Shown one piece after another: positions 35,183-44,002 of a stretch of 64,000 nt of DNA; positions within the stretch are counted from its first letter, which is position 1; each line of letters opens with the position of its first letter. This stretch comes from Paenibacillus phyllosphaerae (GTDB lineage: Bacteria > Bacillota > Bacilli > Paenibacillales > Paenibacillaceae). Both the position numbers and the translations under genes were made by a program. Below the pieces are notes generated by a model. It saw only the letters and a program-made list of their open reading frames with translations. It was not told where the DNA came from and made no database searches. The stretch is from positions 130,380 through 194,379 of the forward strand of contig NZ_JACHXK010000013.1 of assembly GCF_014192105.1 (NCBI RefSeq). Reading direction: 5' to 3'.

Positions 35183-37870
35183 TCACACCTCTCCATAGCC
35201 AAAAACGCTAACGAACAACAATTCGGCCACATCCCTTGTTTTCACGGGAAGGACTTGCTTCTGCCGGGATACGCCTTGCTCCAGCATCGCCAGGCAGAAC
35301 GGGCAGGACGATGCGATAACCGTCGGTTCCGCCGCCAGCGCCTCCGCGGTCCGGGCTTCATTCATCGGAATTCCGGTCCGGGGTTCGCTCCACATGAGCC
35401 CCCCGCCTGCCCCGCAGCACAAGCTGCGGCTGCGGTTATGTTCCATCTCGATCAGCTTCACGCCAGACATCGCGCGCAACAGATCGCGCGGCGCCTTGTA
35501 CTCATCGTTATAGCGCCCGAGATAGCAGGCATCGTGATAGACGACGCGTTCCTCGACCCGCCAGGCAAGGCGAAGGCTGCCCGTCTTGACGAGCCGGGCC
35601 AGCAGCGTCAGATGATGCTCGACCACGATATTCGGGTCAAGGCCGAAGTCCCGGTACTCCTGTTTCATCACATGGTACGTATGCGGGCAGATCATAACGA
35701 GATGCTTCACGCCATACTTGTGCAGCGTATCGATATTCTCCTTGCACAGCGATTGAAACAGCAACTCATCCCCCATGCGCCGCGCCGTATCCCCCGAGCT
35801 GCGCTCCTCCCCGCCCATCACGGCAAAGGGGACCTTCGCTTCCTGCAGCAGCCGGAGCACCGCGAAGAGTACCTTGGCGCTACGCGGGTCATAAGCGCCC
35901 ATCGTCCCCGCCCATACGACGAGCGCCGGCAGCGGCTCGCCGCGCAAACGGGCTGCCTGGACGCTGAGCAGCGGTCTACCCGTCGCGCTTTCGTACTGAG
36001 CGATCCAGGCGCTGCGCCCTAGCTTCGGCAGTCCCCACGGATTGCCGTATCGCTCGATTCGCGCCAGCGTCTGCTGCGGCCCGGGCGGAACGGTCCCTTC
36101 CGTCAGCGCCTGCCCTCTGCGCAGCGCCGTCACCAGCTTCGACGGTTCGACGTGAACCGGGCAATGCGCGTCGCAGCTGCCGCAGGTCGTGCAGGCCCAC
36201 AGCTCGTCATCCGTAATTACTTCGCCGATCAGCTCCACATCCAGAGGCGAGCGGCCAGACACCGGCGACCACCCGTTGCGCTGCGCTGCCGCGGTCGGTT
36301 CGGTCGACGTTCCACGTCCTCCTGATCCCGGGACCCACAGCGGCAGCGCGCGCCTCATCACATGCGCGCCGCTTGAATGAGCTGACTGATCGGCGGCCAC
36401 CCATGACGTTGTCCTGGGGTTGACCGCCGCGCTTTTCTCCATGAGATGGACGCGCAGCTTCGCGACCAGATGCATCGGCGACAGCAGCTTGCCTGTAAGC
36501 GACGAAGGACATACGGCCGTGCATATTCCGCATGTGATGCAAGCATGCAGCTCGAGCAGCTCGCTGCGCTCGAACTGCTCGATCGCGCGCACGCCCAGCG
36601 GACCTTCCATGTCCTCTTCCAGCGCTAGCGGCTGCAGCGCACGCCTCGGCTCGCCTCGCTTATGCCCTATCAGCAGCGGCAGGACGATCAGCTGCTGCAT
36701 CCGCTGCCGCGGCACCAGAATGAGCAGCGCAAGCAGTCCCGCATCTTGCAGCAGACGCAAGGTTCCCCCGACGGTGCTCGTCATGGCTTCGCTTAGCGCC
36801 AGCCTCCCAAGGGCAGCGGCGAGGAAACCCGTCAACGTGTAATCCGTGGGCGTTATCGGATCAGGAAGGGACGGGACAGCCTGCTCCTCGGCAAGGAACG
36901 ACTCCGTCTGCGGCAGCCATTGCTCCCTTATGGTCAAGAGCGTCTTCCACATCAGAAGCTCATCGAACCGCGCAGGCTCCTCTTTGGCCGGCAGCCAATC
37001 TGCTGTTGCGTATTCCTTCCTATTCGAGTCCCATAGCTCGGCAAGACTTGTTATCGCAGACCTTTGAATTGGGGCGGGACTTCCCGTCCCCTCTCCTTGC
37101 GCGGCGGCATGAACGCCAAGCGAATCTGTGGTATAGAGGCTCGCGGCCGCAGCTTCGGAACGAGCGCCGCTCTGCTCGAGCCGTTTATCGAAAGCGATGA
37201 CCAACAGGACGATCAGCAGCCACAGCCCGAGCAGGAAGGGCCGCCTTCCATCCGGATCCCGCCTCTTGTGCCGTACTCGCAGTTCCCTCCCCGCCGCCAG
37301 TCGAATCGTAACCGCCAATAGCCAACAACCGATGAGGACGCCCCCCGCTTCCTGCAGCAGGCGCAGCAACCGCAGCTCGTCAGGGGAGGCCAACTGAACG
37401 CCAAGCAGCTGTCCTTGCCCTAGAAACAACCCGAGGGAAAGAAGGAGACCGCAGCAGGCCAGCAGCAGATAGGCAAGACCCGTACGCCAGTGGCGCCGTT
37501 GCATAAGGCGGCGGATCCGAACGCCTGCCGGCTCTTGCTTCCCTTGGGAATTGGGCTTACCGCGCACGCTGCCGCCCTTCGGCTTCCGCTTGCCCTGTCC
37601 AGTTCCTCCTTGCTTGCCATGCCCCTTGGCGAGATGTCTCGGGATCCCGGCAGCTGAAGCGCCATAGCGAAGTCCGGTTCGTTGCGCAGCAGGCCTGCCT
37701 GCATGAACGGGGAACGAGGCAGGAGAACTTCGTCCCATGCGGATCGAACGCGCCGCCTCCCTTGCAGCCATCGCTCCTTTCCCTAACGTAATGGCAACAG
37801 CCAACAGCAGCAGGAGGATATGCATCGCATCCCACGGGTGCTCGGCCAATATAGATAGAAGCTGCCTCAT
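35183..37870 (-). CDS. fadF: FadF-like membrane Fe-S oxidoreductase
   Basis: 895 residues, longer than the roughly 700 of B. subtilis FadF. Several membrane helices in the first half are separated by a very basic linker (residues about 75-130, KGHGKQGGTGQGKRKPKGG) and a second Ala/Gly-rich insertion. Two 4Fe-4S motifs follow, CITCGICTAVCP and CTTCGSCDAHCP, then two CCG domains. The second has YHDACYLGRYN and LCCGAGGG; the first lacks its leading cysteine (WAGTMGAYD). It likely passes electrons from the acyl-CoA dehydrogenase to menaquinone. ATG at 37870 follows GAAGGAGGG. First gene of the fad operon. Confidence 0.88.
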   Translation of the reverse strand: MRQLLSILAEHPWDAMHILLLLLAVAITLGKGAMAAREAARSIRMGRSSPASFPVHAGRPAAQRTGLRYGASAAGIPRHLAKGHGKQGGTGQGKRKPKGGSVRGKPNSQGKQEPAGVRIRRLMQRRHWRTGLAYLLLACCGLLLSLGLFLGQGQLLGVQLASPDELRLLRLLQEAGGVLIGCWLLAVTIRLAAGRELRVRHKRRDPDGRRPFLLGLWLLIVLLVIAFDKRLEQSGARSEAAAASLYTTDSLGVHAAAQGEGTGSPAPIQRSAITSLAELWDSNRKEYATADWLPAKEEPARFDELLMWKTLLTIREQWLPQTESFLAEEQAVPSLPDPITPTDYTLTGFLAAALGRLALSEAMTSTVGGTLRLLQDAGLLALLILVPRQRMQQLIVLPLLIGHKRGEPRRALQPLALEEDMEGPLGVRAIEQFERSELLELHACITCGICTAVCPSSLTGKLLSPMHLVAKLRVHLMEKSAAVNPRTTSWVAADQSAHSSGAHVMRRALPLWVPGSGGRGTSTEPTAAAQRNGWSPVSGRSPLDVELIGEVITDDELWACTTCGSCDAHCPVHVEPSKLVTALRRGQALTEGTVPPGPQQTLARIERYGNPWGLPKLGRSAWIAQYESATGRPLLSVQAARLRGEPLPALVVWAGTMGAYDPRSAKVLFAVLRLLQEAKVPFAVMGGEERSSGDTARRMGDELLFQSLCKENIDTLHKYGVKHLVMICPHTYHVMKQEYRDFGLDPNIVVEHHLTLLARLVKTGSLRLAWRVEERVVYHDACYLGRYNDEYKAPRDLLRAMSGVKLIEMEHNRSRSLCCGAGGGLMWSEPRTGIPMNEARTAEALAAEPTVIASSCPFCLAMLEQGVSRQKQVLPVKTRDVAELLFVSVFGYGEV

Positions 37871-38033
37871 AAAATGCCCTCCTTCATCAGCCTGCCGCAC
37901 ACCTCGATGCCTGATCGGGACAAGTTATAAAGCGCTTACATTATGACTTATACTTCCACTATATGACTGCTTGCGCTCAGGCATGACAGGTCGGCAGCCC
38001 TGCAGGCTGGTGTCGCCCTTTTCCTGGTCGGAG

Positions 38034-38085
38034 TTTACAGACAGAGCAAACTACGTTATGATATACGTAGTTACGTAATTACGTA
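38034..38085 (+). promoter_or_regulatory. Promoter overlapped by ACGTA-repeat operator
   Basis: TTTACA (38034-38039), 17 bp, TATGAT (38057-38062). CTACGT (38051-38056) and ACGTAG (38065-38070) form an inverted repeat around the -10, and ACGTA recurs at 38065, 38073 and 38081 (8-bp period). This suits autorepression by the downstream ArsR-like protein. Confidence 0.65.
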
Positions 38086-38113
38086 TTTGAATAATAAGAT
38101 GAGGTGATGTTCA

Positions 38114-39226
38114 TTGTCCACGACTAGAGATTACGGTACGGAGATCGATGCGCTGGCCCAAGAGCTCCGCGAGCTGAAGCAGCTGCTCCAACCGCTGCTA
38201 ACGAGCCGTCCCGCCGAATCGCCGGGATTCCTATCGTCCGACTCCCCCTTGCCGGATTCCAGTACCCCGGAATTCGATTTGCTCGGCACGCTCTTCTACG
38301 CCGGCCAACTCCGCGGCCACGGCGGATTTCGCCTTCCGCCGCAGCAGCGCCAGGTGAGTGAGCTGTTAACGGTCGACAGCGACCGGGGCGCGAAAGTGTT
38401 AGCCGCTCTCGGCAGCAAACAGCGGCTGGATATTCTCACCGCCGTCCTGCGCGGCCCCCTGACCGGGGCGGAACTCGTCGACCAGCTCCACATGGGAACG
38501 ACAGGCCAGTTATACCACCATACGAAGGCATTGCTCGGCGCCGATCTGCTCGTCCAAGAGGAACGCGGCGGCCGCTATTCCGTCCCTGCCCATCGGGTAT
38601 TGCCGCTGCTGTTGCTGCTGTCTTCCATCAGCGATCTGCTCGACACGAGCCTCTACATGGAACTCGCTGACGTCCGGAACCATGCAGGCGCTTATTTGGG
38701 CGAAGAGCTGGCGGAATACGACCCGCATCACCTGCTATGGGCTGTCCTAGAGAACAGTCTGCTCGAGCATGAAGCCGGCTATTGCACTCGGATCGGCCTC
38801 ATCATGCAGACAGATGGCAGCCTGACGGTCACGGATAACGGCCGGGGCATCCCGATCTCGGCGCTTCCCGATTCCCGCACCTTGCCCCTGCAGGCCGTGC
38901 TGACCGAGATCGGCAAGCGCAATACGAGCGCCTCCGTCCTTGTCCCGGGCGGACTTAAGGGCATTCAGATGCCCATGGTCAACGCGCTGTCGTCCCATTT
39001 ATCCGTCGAGGTTCGCCGCGAGGGACGCGTCTGGCGGCAGGAGTTCAAGCATGGCATTCCGCAGAGCGAGCCGCAGCGGGTCGGCCTTACGCAAGAGACC
39101 GGCACCAGCATGACGTTCAAGCCCGACAGCGAGATTTTTAACGCCAGCTTCAGTAAAGAGGGCATTCTCTCCCGCATCGCCGAGATTCAAGCGAACTACC
39201 CTAAGCTCGACATCGCCGTATACTAG
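38114..39226 (+). CDS. ArsR-like HTH fused to a GyrB-like ATPase domain
   Basis: 370 residues. An N-terminal coiled-coil-like segment (8-30) and linker precede a winged helix of ArsR type at about 92-165 (ALGSKQRLDILTAVLRGPLT, GTTGQLYHHTKALL). Residues about 205-370 match the GyrB/ParE N-terminal ATPase lobe: AGYCTRI, SLTVTDNGRGIPIS, MVNALSSHLSVEV, RREGRVWRQEFKHG, TGTSMTFKPDSEIF. The catalytic Glu (VYEVVDN in GyrB) aligns with Ala210 in LWAVLEN; the Mg-binding Asn214 stays. The lid GGLHGVG reads GGLKGIQ. The transducer and topoisomerase domains are absent. Probably an ATP-sensing repressor. TTG start follows GAGGTGATG. Confidence 0.85.
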   Translation: MSTTRDYGTEIDALAQELRELKQLLQPLLTSRPAESPGFLSSDSPLPDSSTPEFDLLGTLFYAGQLRGHGGFRLPPQQRQVSELLTVDSDRGAKVLAALGSKQRLDILTAVLRGPLTGAELVDQLHMGTTGQLYHHTKALLGADLLVQEERGGRYSVPAHRVLPLLLLLSSISDLLDTSLYMELADVRNHAGAYLGEELAEYDPHHLLWAVLENSLLEHEAGYCTRIGLIMQTDGSLTVTDNGRGIPISALPDSRTLPLQAVLTEIGKRNTSASVLVPGGLKGIQMPMVNALSSHLSVEVRREGRVWRQEFKHGIPQSEPQRVGLTQETGTSMTFKPDSEIFNASFSKEGILSRIAEIQANYPKLDIAVY

Positions 39227-39234
39227 AACATAAC

Positions 39235-39280
39235 GAAGACCCTGGCCGCAGCTTCCCTGCAGTCAAGGTCTTCTTCGCTT
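39235..39280 (+). terminator. Terminator of the HTH-GyrB-like gene
   Basis: GAAGACC (39235-39241) pairs with GGTCTTC (39267-39273), with inner pairing around CTGCAG, then TTCGCTTCTT. Confidence 0.65.
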
Positions 39281-39281
39281 C

Positions 39282-40106
39282 TTATTCGCCTCGCGCGCCT
39301 GCCGGGACAAGGCGGAAGACGGTTACTTCCGGCCGGCATCGCCAGCGGATCGGAATTTTCACCGTCCCGAGTCCCGGGGAAATATGGAACCATTGGGCAA
39401 GGCGCTGCTCCTTCATCCCGCAATGAAAATGGCGATACGCGCCGAAGGTTCGGCCGAATAATCGGATTTGCCCTCCATGCGTGTGGCCGGCGAGCAGCAG
39501 CTTGTACGTCAGGCCGAGCGATTCGACCCGGGCGATGACCGAAGGCGAATGGGCCAACAGAATCGTAGCGTCCGCCTTGCGTCCCGCTGACGGATCCTCC
39601 GTCCACGCCTCGCGTCCGTATATCGAATTGTCAAAGCCGTATACGTACAACCGGGTCCCTTCCAGATCGAGCAGGACGCCTCGGTTCACGAGCACTTCCA
39701 TCGCCTTGCCCGCTTCATCGAGGCGTTCTTGCGCTTCCGGATCGGTCAGCCGCCGCTTGCGCAGCCAACGGCTTTCCTCCACTTCGTAATTGCCGGGCAC
39801 GAACAGCTTATGCCGGCAAGGTAGATGTTCCAGCAGCTTAAGCACCCTCGGAAACTGCCTGCCGTTGCTCGCCAGATCGCCGGTCACGCACAGCACATCC
39901 GCCTTCGCGTCACGAACCGCCTGCTCGAGCGAACGCCCCCAGTAGCGCGTTCGTCCATGAAGATCGGATAGTTGCACGAGCGTGACACGCTTGTCCACGC
40001 CGGCTTCAATCCGGTACTCCCGCACGACAAGCGCGCATGTCTGCCACCGAACGATCACCAGCAGCAGGAGCAGGCTTGCCGCCCCAATCCCGAAGGCCAT
40101 CATCAT
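39282..40106 (-). CDS. Membrane-anchored calcineurin-like phosphoesterase
   Basis: 274 residues: N-terminal membrane helix (3-20), then a metallophosphoesterase core with LSDLHGR, VTGDLASN, VPGNYEVEE, LLAHSPSV and LLAGHTHGGQI. The third motif is normally GNH(D/E); here it is GNYE, so the histidine that usually acts near the substrate is Tyr while the metal-binding Asn is kept. Related to the YaeI-type phosphoesterases. Substrate unknown. The ATG run (MMM) leaves the exact start uncertain by two codons. Confidence 0.87.
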   Translation of the reverse strand: MMMAFGIGAASLLLLLVIVRWQTCALVVREYRIEAGVDKRVTLVQLSDLHGRTRYWGRSLEQAVRDAKADVLCVTGDLASNGRQFPRVLKLLEHLPCRHKLFVPGNYEVEESRWLRKRRLTDPEAQERLDEAGKAMEVLVNRGVLLDLEGTRLYVYGFDNSIYGREAWTEDPSAGRKADATILLAHSPSVIARVESLGLTYKLLLAGHTHGGQIRLFGRTFGAYRHFHCGMKEQRLAQWFHISPGLGTVKIPIRWRCRPEVTVFRLVPAGARGE

Positions 40107-40142
40107 CAGTCACTTTCACCTCCGCTGCCCTACCGGCCATCC

Positions 40143-40562
40143 CTACGTATTCCTGGAGAACAACAGGATACCGCTTCGTTGCGACCAGCCCGATCCGCCC
40201 CAGAACCGGCCGCCCGCTTGATTATCCTCGAGGACGAATAGATGGCACTTGTGCACGCCCGCCTCCCGCAGACCTTCCAGACTCCGCTGCGTCAGCTGCC
40301 GGCCGATGCCATGCCCGCGATAATCCGGCCTGACCGCCGCATGGTAGATAAAGCCTCTCCGTCCGTCATGCCCGCATAGTATCGTCCCGACGAGCTTCCC
40401 TTCATGCTCGCACACGAAACTCAATCCCGGATTGCGTGCCAAATAAGCCGCGATGTTCGGTTTCTCGTCCGCCTCGCTTATGCCCATGCCCTCCGTCTGC
40501 TGCCACAACGCGAACGCCGCCTCGTAATCGCCGATCGTCATTTCCCGATAGTTCAGTTCCAT
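40143..40562 (-). CDS. GNAT N-acetyltransferase
   Basis: 139 residues, a minimal GNAT domain. The acetyl-CoA loop is VRPDYRGHGIGRQLTQRSLE, preceded by VGTILCGHDGRRGFIYHAA and followed by HLFVLEDNQAGGRFWGGSGW. It resembles the YpeA-type acetyltransferases. Substrate unknown. It sits 45 bp after the phosphatase gene and 36 bp before the phosphoesterase gene on the same strand, so the three may be one transcript. Confidence 0.9.
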   Translation of the reverse strand: MELNYREMTIGDYEAAFALWQQTEGMGISEADEKPNIAAYLARNPGLSFVCEHEGKLVGTILCGHDGRRGFIYHAAVRPDYRGHGIGRQLTQRSLEGLREAGVHKCHLFVLEDNQAGGRFWGGSGWSQRSGILLFSRNT

Positions 40563-40607
40563 CCCTCGCCCGCTCCTTCCGCTTCTCGTTGTTGCTGCCG
40601 GTCCGCT

Positions 40608-41177
40608 CTAGCCCCAGAGCCGCTCCACGCGCTGCAACTGCTCGCCTTCCAACTCAAGCCGGTAGATATCCGGCATCGTCGTCCGCTTCCAGAAGCCATG
40701 ATCGTACCGCCCGTCGAACGCGCGCATCATAATCGTCATAATCTGGCCATGCGTGCCGACCGCAATGGCTTGTCCCTCATATTGGGCGAGCAGCCGCTTC
40801 AAGACCGGCAATGCCCGCTCCTCCGCCTGACGGGTCGTCTCGCCTCCAGGCAGCGCATAGTCGGGATCCGCGAACGACCGCTCGATCGCCGATTCCCGTT
40901 CCGCCCAAGTCACCTCTACATCCTCGGCATGAATGATGCGTTCCCGCAGCACTTCCGCCAGCAGTATGGTAAGCTTCCGCTCCTCCGCTACATGCTGCAC
41001 CGTCTGAATCGCCCTTGCCATAGGGCTGGAGACGACCGCGTCGATCCGCTGGCCGCGCAGCCGCGACGCCACTTGTTCAGCCGCTTGAAGTCCCGCCTCC
41101 GACAGCCCCCGCGTTCGTTCCTGACCGGGGATGAAGGGAGCCTCCGCATGCCGGATCATATACACCGTTGTAGGCAC
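40608..41177 (-). CDS. Histidine phosphatase family protein
   Basis: 189 residues of the phosphoglycerate-mutase-like superfamily. The catalytic motif is YMIRHAEAP, with RTRGLSEAGLQAAEQVA, SSPMARAIQTVQ, PGGET and the second histidine in VGTHGQI. Likely a broad phosphatase acting on small phosphate esters. The start ATG has only a weak ribosome site. Confidence 0.9.
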   Translation of the reverse strand: MPTTVYMIRHAEAPFIPGQERTRGLSEAGLQAAEQVASRLRGQRIDAVVSSPMARAIQTVQHVAEERKLTILLAEVLRERIIHAEDVEVTWAERESAIERSFADPDYALPGGETTRQAEERALPVLKRLLAQYEGQAIAVGTHGQIMTIMMRAFDGRYDHGFWKRTTMPDIYRLELEGEQLQRVERLWG

Positions 41178-41281
41178 AGCACGTCCCCCTAAACTTTTCC
41201 AACCATTATAAAAGATTTCGTTAGGAGCGTAAACGACAGACTTCTAGCCGGGCGCGATCATGCAAGCAAGGGATCTCAAAA

Positions 41282-41311
41282 GAAAAAGGCATGAACCGTT
41301 AGGTCAATGCC
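41282..41311 (-). terminator. Terminator of the stalk-domain protein gene
   Basis: Minus-strand GGCAT...ATGCC with inner ACC/GGT pairing, followed by TTTTTCTTTT. A second, overlapping hairpin (TCAATGCCATTAAG with CTTAATGACATTGA, 41303-41338) lies between it and the gene. Confidence 0.75.
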
Positions 41312-41372
41312 ATTAAGGTATTATCTTAATGACATTGAACTTCAGGCTCACACCTTCTTCCGACGCAGCGGA

Positions 41373-42617
41373 TCAACGCACCGGCAGCTCCTCGGACCCG
41401 ATCGCCGCCACATCGTCATCGATCAGCCACTTGCCATCTTCCGTCTTCCTGAGCTGGTACACGTACTGGGATCGGAACCGAAGCGCATAGCTACGCTCCT
41501 CCTGCACGACGTACACATGCGCCAGTCCATCCTCGTAGGCAATGACGCTTGCTTGCTCCACCGTGAACGTATAGTCGGCCTGCGCGAACACCGCCTCATA
41601 GAAGTAGCGGAATGCCGCGTCCTCCACCTCGGTCAGCTCATAGGCGCCGGCCAAAGCATCCACGTTCTCTTCATTCATGGCTTGCGCGCTCGCGCCGATC
41701 ACGTCCATGATGGCCGTCCGCTCGGCTTCGGGCACATCCACGGCTTGCTTCGGCCAAGAAGCCGCGTCCGGGTAAGAGACCGATGTAACCGCAAGATCGT
41801 AAATCTTCCAAGTCTCATCCGGCATTTGACGAATAGCGAGCGCCATGGCTTCTTCTCTCTTGAGGAAGAACCCGCTCGCCCCGGCGGCCCGCGAATAGAC
41901 CGCCTTCATGGTGACCTCCGCCTCTTTGGGCCCGGACAACTCGACATGCACCCGTTCAAAATGAACCGTCGACCTGGCATCGGCTTCCTCCCGCATCGCG
42001 TCGGGATCGGCCGTCGTTAAGATCGGCGAATCCTCGGTGAACGCCGCGAGCATCGCTTCTATCCGATGCCCGTTGCTGTCCGCCTCGTATTGCATCAGCA
42101 GCTCGCCGATCGCTTCCGATTGGCGCTGGGTCAACTGCGGTTCGAGGAGCCGCACCGCTTGACTCCGTGAATCCCAGTTCACCTCGAAGCCGGTCGCTTC
42201 GGAGACGAAGCGGATCGGCACCATCGCGCGGCTGTTCACGACAAGGGGCGCAGGCGCGTTAGCCTGGCGGCCATTCACGAACGTATGCCCGGTTCGGAGC
42301 TCCATCCGAATGAGGAGTCCTTCGGCTGCCGCCGTAATGATATGGTCGCTCTGGTCATAAGCGACTGCGTAGCCCAATGCCTGGAACAGGCCTCGGAACT
42401 CCACATAGACCGTATCCGCATGCGCCACCGGATAGACGGCAAACTTCAGCTTATTTTCGCCCACGTACACTTGAATCGGCTGCGGCGCCACGCTCGGCAG
42501 AGCAGCCATGACCGCTGGGGCGTAAGGGGTGGTCAGCATAAGAACGAACAGGAATGCAAGCGCGCTTCTCCACGAGTTCAGCTTCAATCGGATAACCTCC
42601 ACGGGCGATGGTTTCAT
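41373..42617 (-). CDS. Secreted protein with copper-amine-oxidase-N (stalk) domain
   Basis: 414 residues. A signal peptide (about 12-38, ending AVMAA) is followed by a stalk domain at about 45-155 (VYVEFRGLFQALGYAVAYD, GRQANAPAPLVVNSRAMVPIR, FVSEATGFEVNWD), a module common in secreted Paenibacillus proteins. The rest looks like two NTF2-like cone domains (about 165-275 and 290-410), each ending in a WKIYD or WLIDDD motif. Extracellular; role unknown. Terminator downstream. Confidence 0.85.
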   Translation of the reverse strand: MKPSPVEVIRLKLNSWRSALAFLFVLMLTTPYAPAVMAALPSVAPQPIQVYVGENKLKFAVYPVAHADTVYVEFRGLFQALGYAVAYDQSDHIITAAAEGLLIRMELRTGHTFVNGRQANAPAPLVVNSRAMVPIRFVSEATGFEVNWDSRSQAVRLLEPQLTQRQSEAIGELLMQYEADSNGHRIEAMLAAFTEDSPILTTADPDAMREEADARSTVHFERVHVELSGPKEAEVTMKAVYSRAAGASGFFLKREEAMALAIRQMPDETWKIYDLAVTSVSYPDAASWPKQAVDVPEAERTAIMDVIGASAQAMNEENVDALAGAYELTEVEDAAFRYFYEAVFAQADYTFTVEQASVIAYEDGLAHVYVVQEERSYALRFRSQYVYQLRKTEDGKWLIDDDVAAIGSEELPVR

Positions 42618-42774
42618 GAGCGTTCTAGCGATGAATTGCTCGTAGACTAACGCACGTGGAAGCGGCCTGTCAATGCAGGATTTGCGCCTTCTCGTCGCTT
42701 CGACAGAAAGTCCGATAAAGCGTCATTGCCGCGTGACATCACTCGTCAGGAGAAGCGGATACCTGCCATTTTTC

Positions 42775-42807
42775 GAAAAACCCGCGATATTCCGCTATCT
42801 GCGCGGG
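42775..42807 (-). terminator. Terminator of the tandem GyrI-like gene
   Basis: Minus-strand CCCGCG...CGCGGG with a 15-nt loop, then TTTTTCG, about 20 bp past the stop. Confidence 0.75.
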
Positions 42808-42827
42808 CTTGCTCTTGGTATTCACTC

Positions 42828-43739
42828 CTATACGGTTACCGCGCTGTAGAGCGTCACGTGGACAAGGTCGGCCTGCGCGTCGAACGTCTCGTAGATCTCC
42901 AGATGCCATGCCCGCTGGATCCGTTCATACCCTTGAAGGGCGATCCAATGATCGAGCTGCTCCCAGGCACGCAGCCGCGCGGAAGATGAGCCTTGATGCA
43001 GCGTGGTCGCATAGGACTGCACCGGGACGGTCAAGTGCGCCATGCCGTCGGGAACGGCGGTAAAATCCTCTACCTGCGTACAGAGCAGATAGCTTCCTTC
43101 TTGCGTCTCTTCGGCCGGAACGAACACGCCGATCATCGGCAGCGGCTCAGCCGCCGTCAGCCCTTGAATCTCCTGCAGCCGATGGGCCAGCTCCTTCATC
43201 GCCGCCCGTATGCCCCCCTCTACCTCCTGCCGATTCCGTGCCAGCAGCGGCAGTCCGACCAGCTTCAACTCGCCAAGCGCGACAACCTTGACCTCGCGCG
43301 CACGGACCGGGACGAAGATCTCCTGCCCTCCGTCTTCCGGCCCCCTGTTCCGAATGACCTCGAATCGCGGCGCTTCGCCGTCGAGATCGTAACTTGCCTG
43401 CACTTCCGGCAGATGAAGATGCTGCCAGATCAGATCCGAATCCGGCGCCTCGAACCGGAAAACCGTATATTCCGCGGAAGGGATCGTATAGGGCACCATC
43501 CCTTGGGGGAGCTCCCCGACCTCCGCCACCCGCACGCCGACCATCAGGCCATCCTCGAGTTCCACGACATACGTGTCCGTTCCCAGCTGATGCGGGATCT
43601 CGCGCCGATGCTCGTTCAGCTGCTCCAGCAACAGCTCCTTCGTCTCATACTCCTCGATTCCGCGAATGCCGACCAATTCCATCTCGCCGACCAGTTCGAT
43701 CCGGGCGTCCATCAACCGATTCATCGATAACTGAAGCAT
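42828..43739 (-). CDS. Tandem GyrI-like (effector-binding) domain protein
   Basis: 303 residues made of two GyrI-like/SOUL-type small-molecule-binding domains (about 13-145 and 148-300). Each starts with a strand such as IELVGEMELVGIRG or VKVVALGELKLVGLPL. Each then has the core (VGVRVAEVGELPQGMVPYTI; IGVFVPAEETQEGSYLLCTQV) and the AEYTVFRF or QSYATTLHQG strand. No DNA-binding domain is attached, unlike AraC- or MerR-linked versions. It may bind a hydrophobic ligand or titrate a drug; function unknown. The ATG at 43739 has a GAATGAACGG context and GAGGAGG a few bases further up. Confidence 0.85.
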   Translation of the reverse strand: MLQLSMNRLMDARIELVGEMELVGIRGIEEYETKELLLEQLNEHRREIPHQLGTDTYVVELEDGLMVGVRVAEVGELPQGMVPYTIPSAEYTVFRFEAPDSDLIWQHLHLPEVQASYDLDGEAPRFEVIRNRGPEDGGQEIFVPVRAREVKVVALGELKLVGLPLLARNRQEVEGGIRAAMKELAHRLQEIQGLTAAEPLPMIGVFVPAEETQEGSYLLCTQVEDFTAVPDGMAHLTVPVQSYATTLHQGSSSARLRAWEQLDHWIALQGYERIQRAWHLEIYETFDAQADLVHVTLYSAVTV

Positions 43740-43967
43740 CCGTTCATTCCTCCTCTTCGTTCAATCTAGCGAACTAGCTAACGTCAGCGCTCCTACTCTT
43801 CCTTACACTTCATGAAGCAGGTAGAAGCGAGCAGGCGGCAAACTTAAGGAATGGCATGCTGCATGTGCCAATACCGGTACTTCGCCTCATGCGTAAAACT
43901 TCGAAGGCGTGAACGCGTGCTGCTTTCGATGGAATCGCTATCACAAGACACTCCCTATTGTTGGCGC

Positions 43968-43996
43968 TTGACATTCCGCATGCGTGGGAGTATAAC
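43968..43996 (+). promoter_or_regulatory. Sigma-A promoter of the ilvA T-box transcript
   Basis: TTGACA, 17 bp, TATAAC. The -35 is perfect. The preceding stretch 43740-43967 shows nothing else that I can support. Confidence 0.8.
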
Positions 43997-44002
43997 AAGA
44001 CT

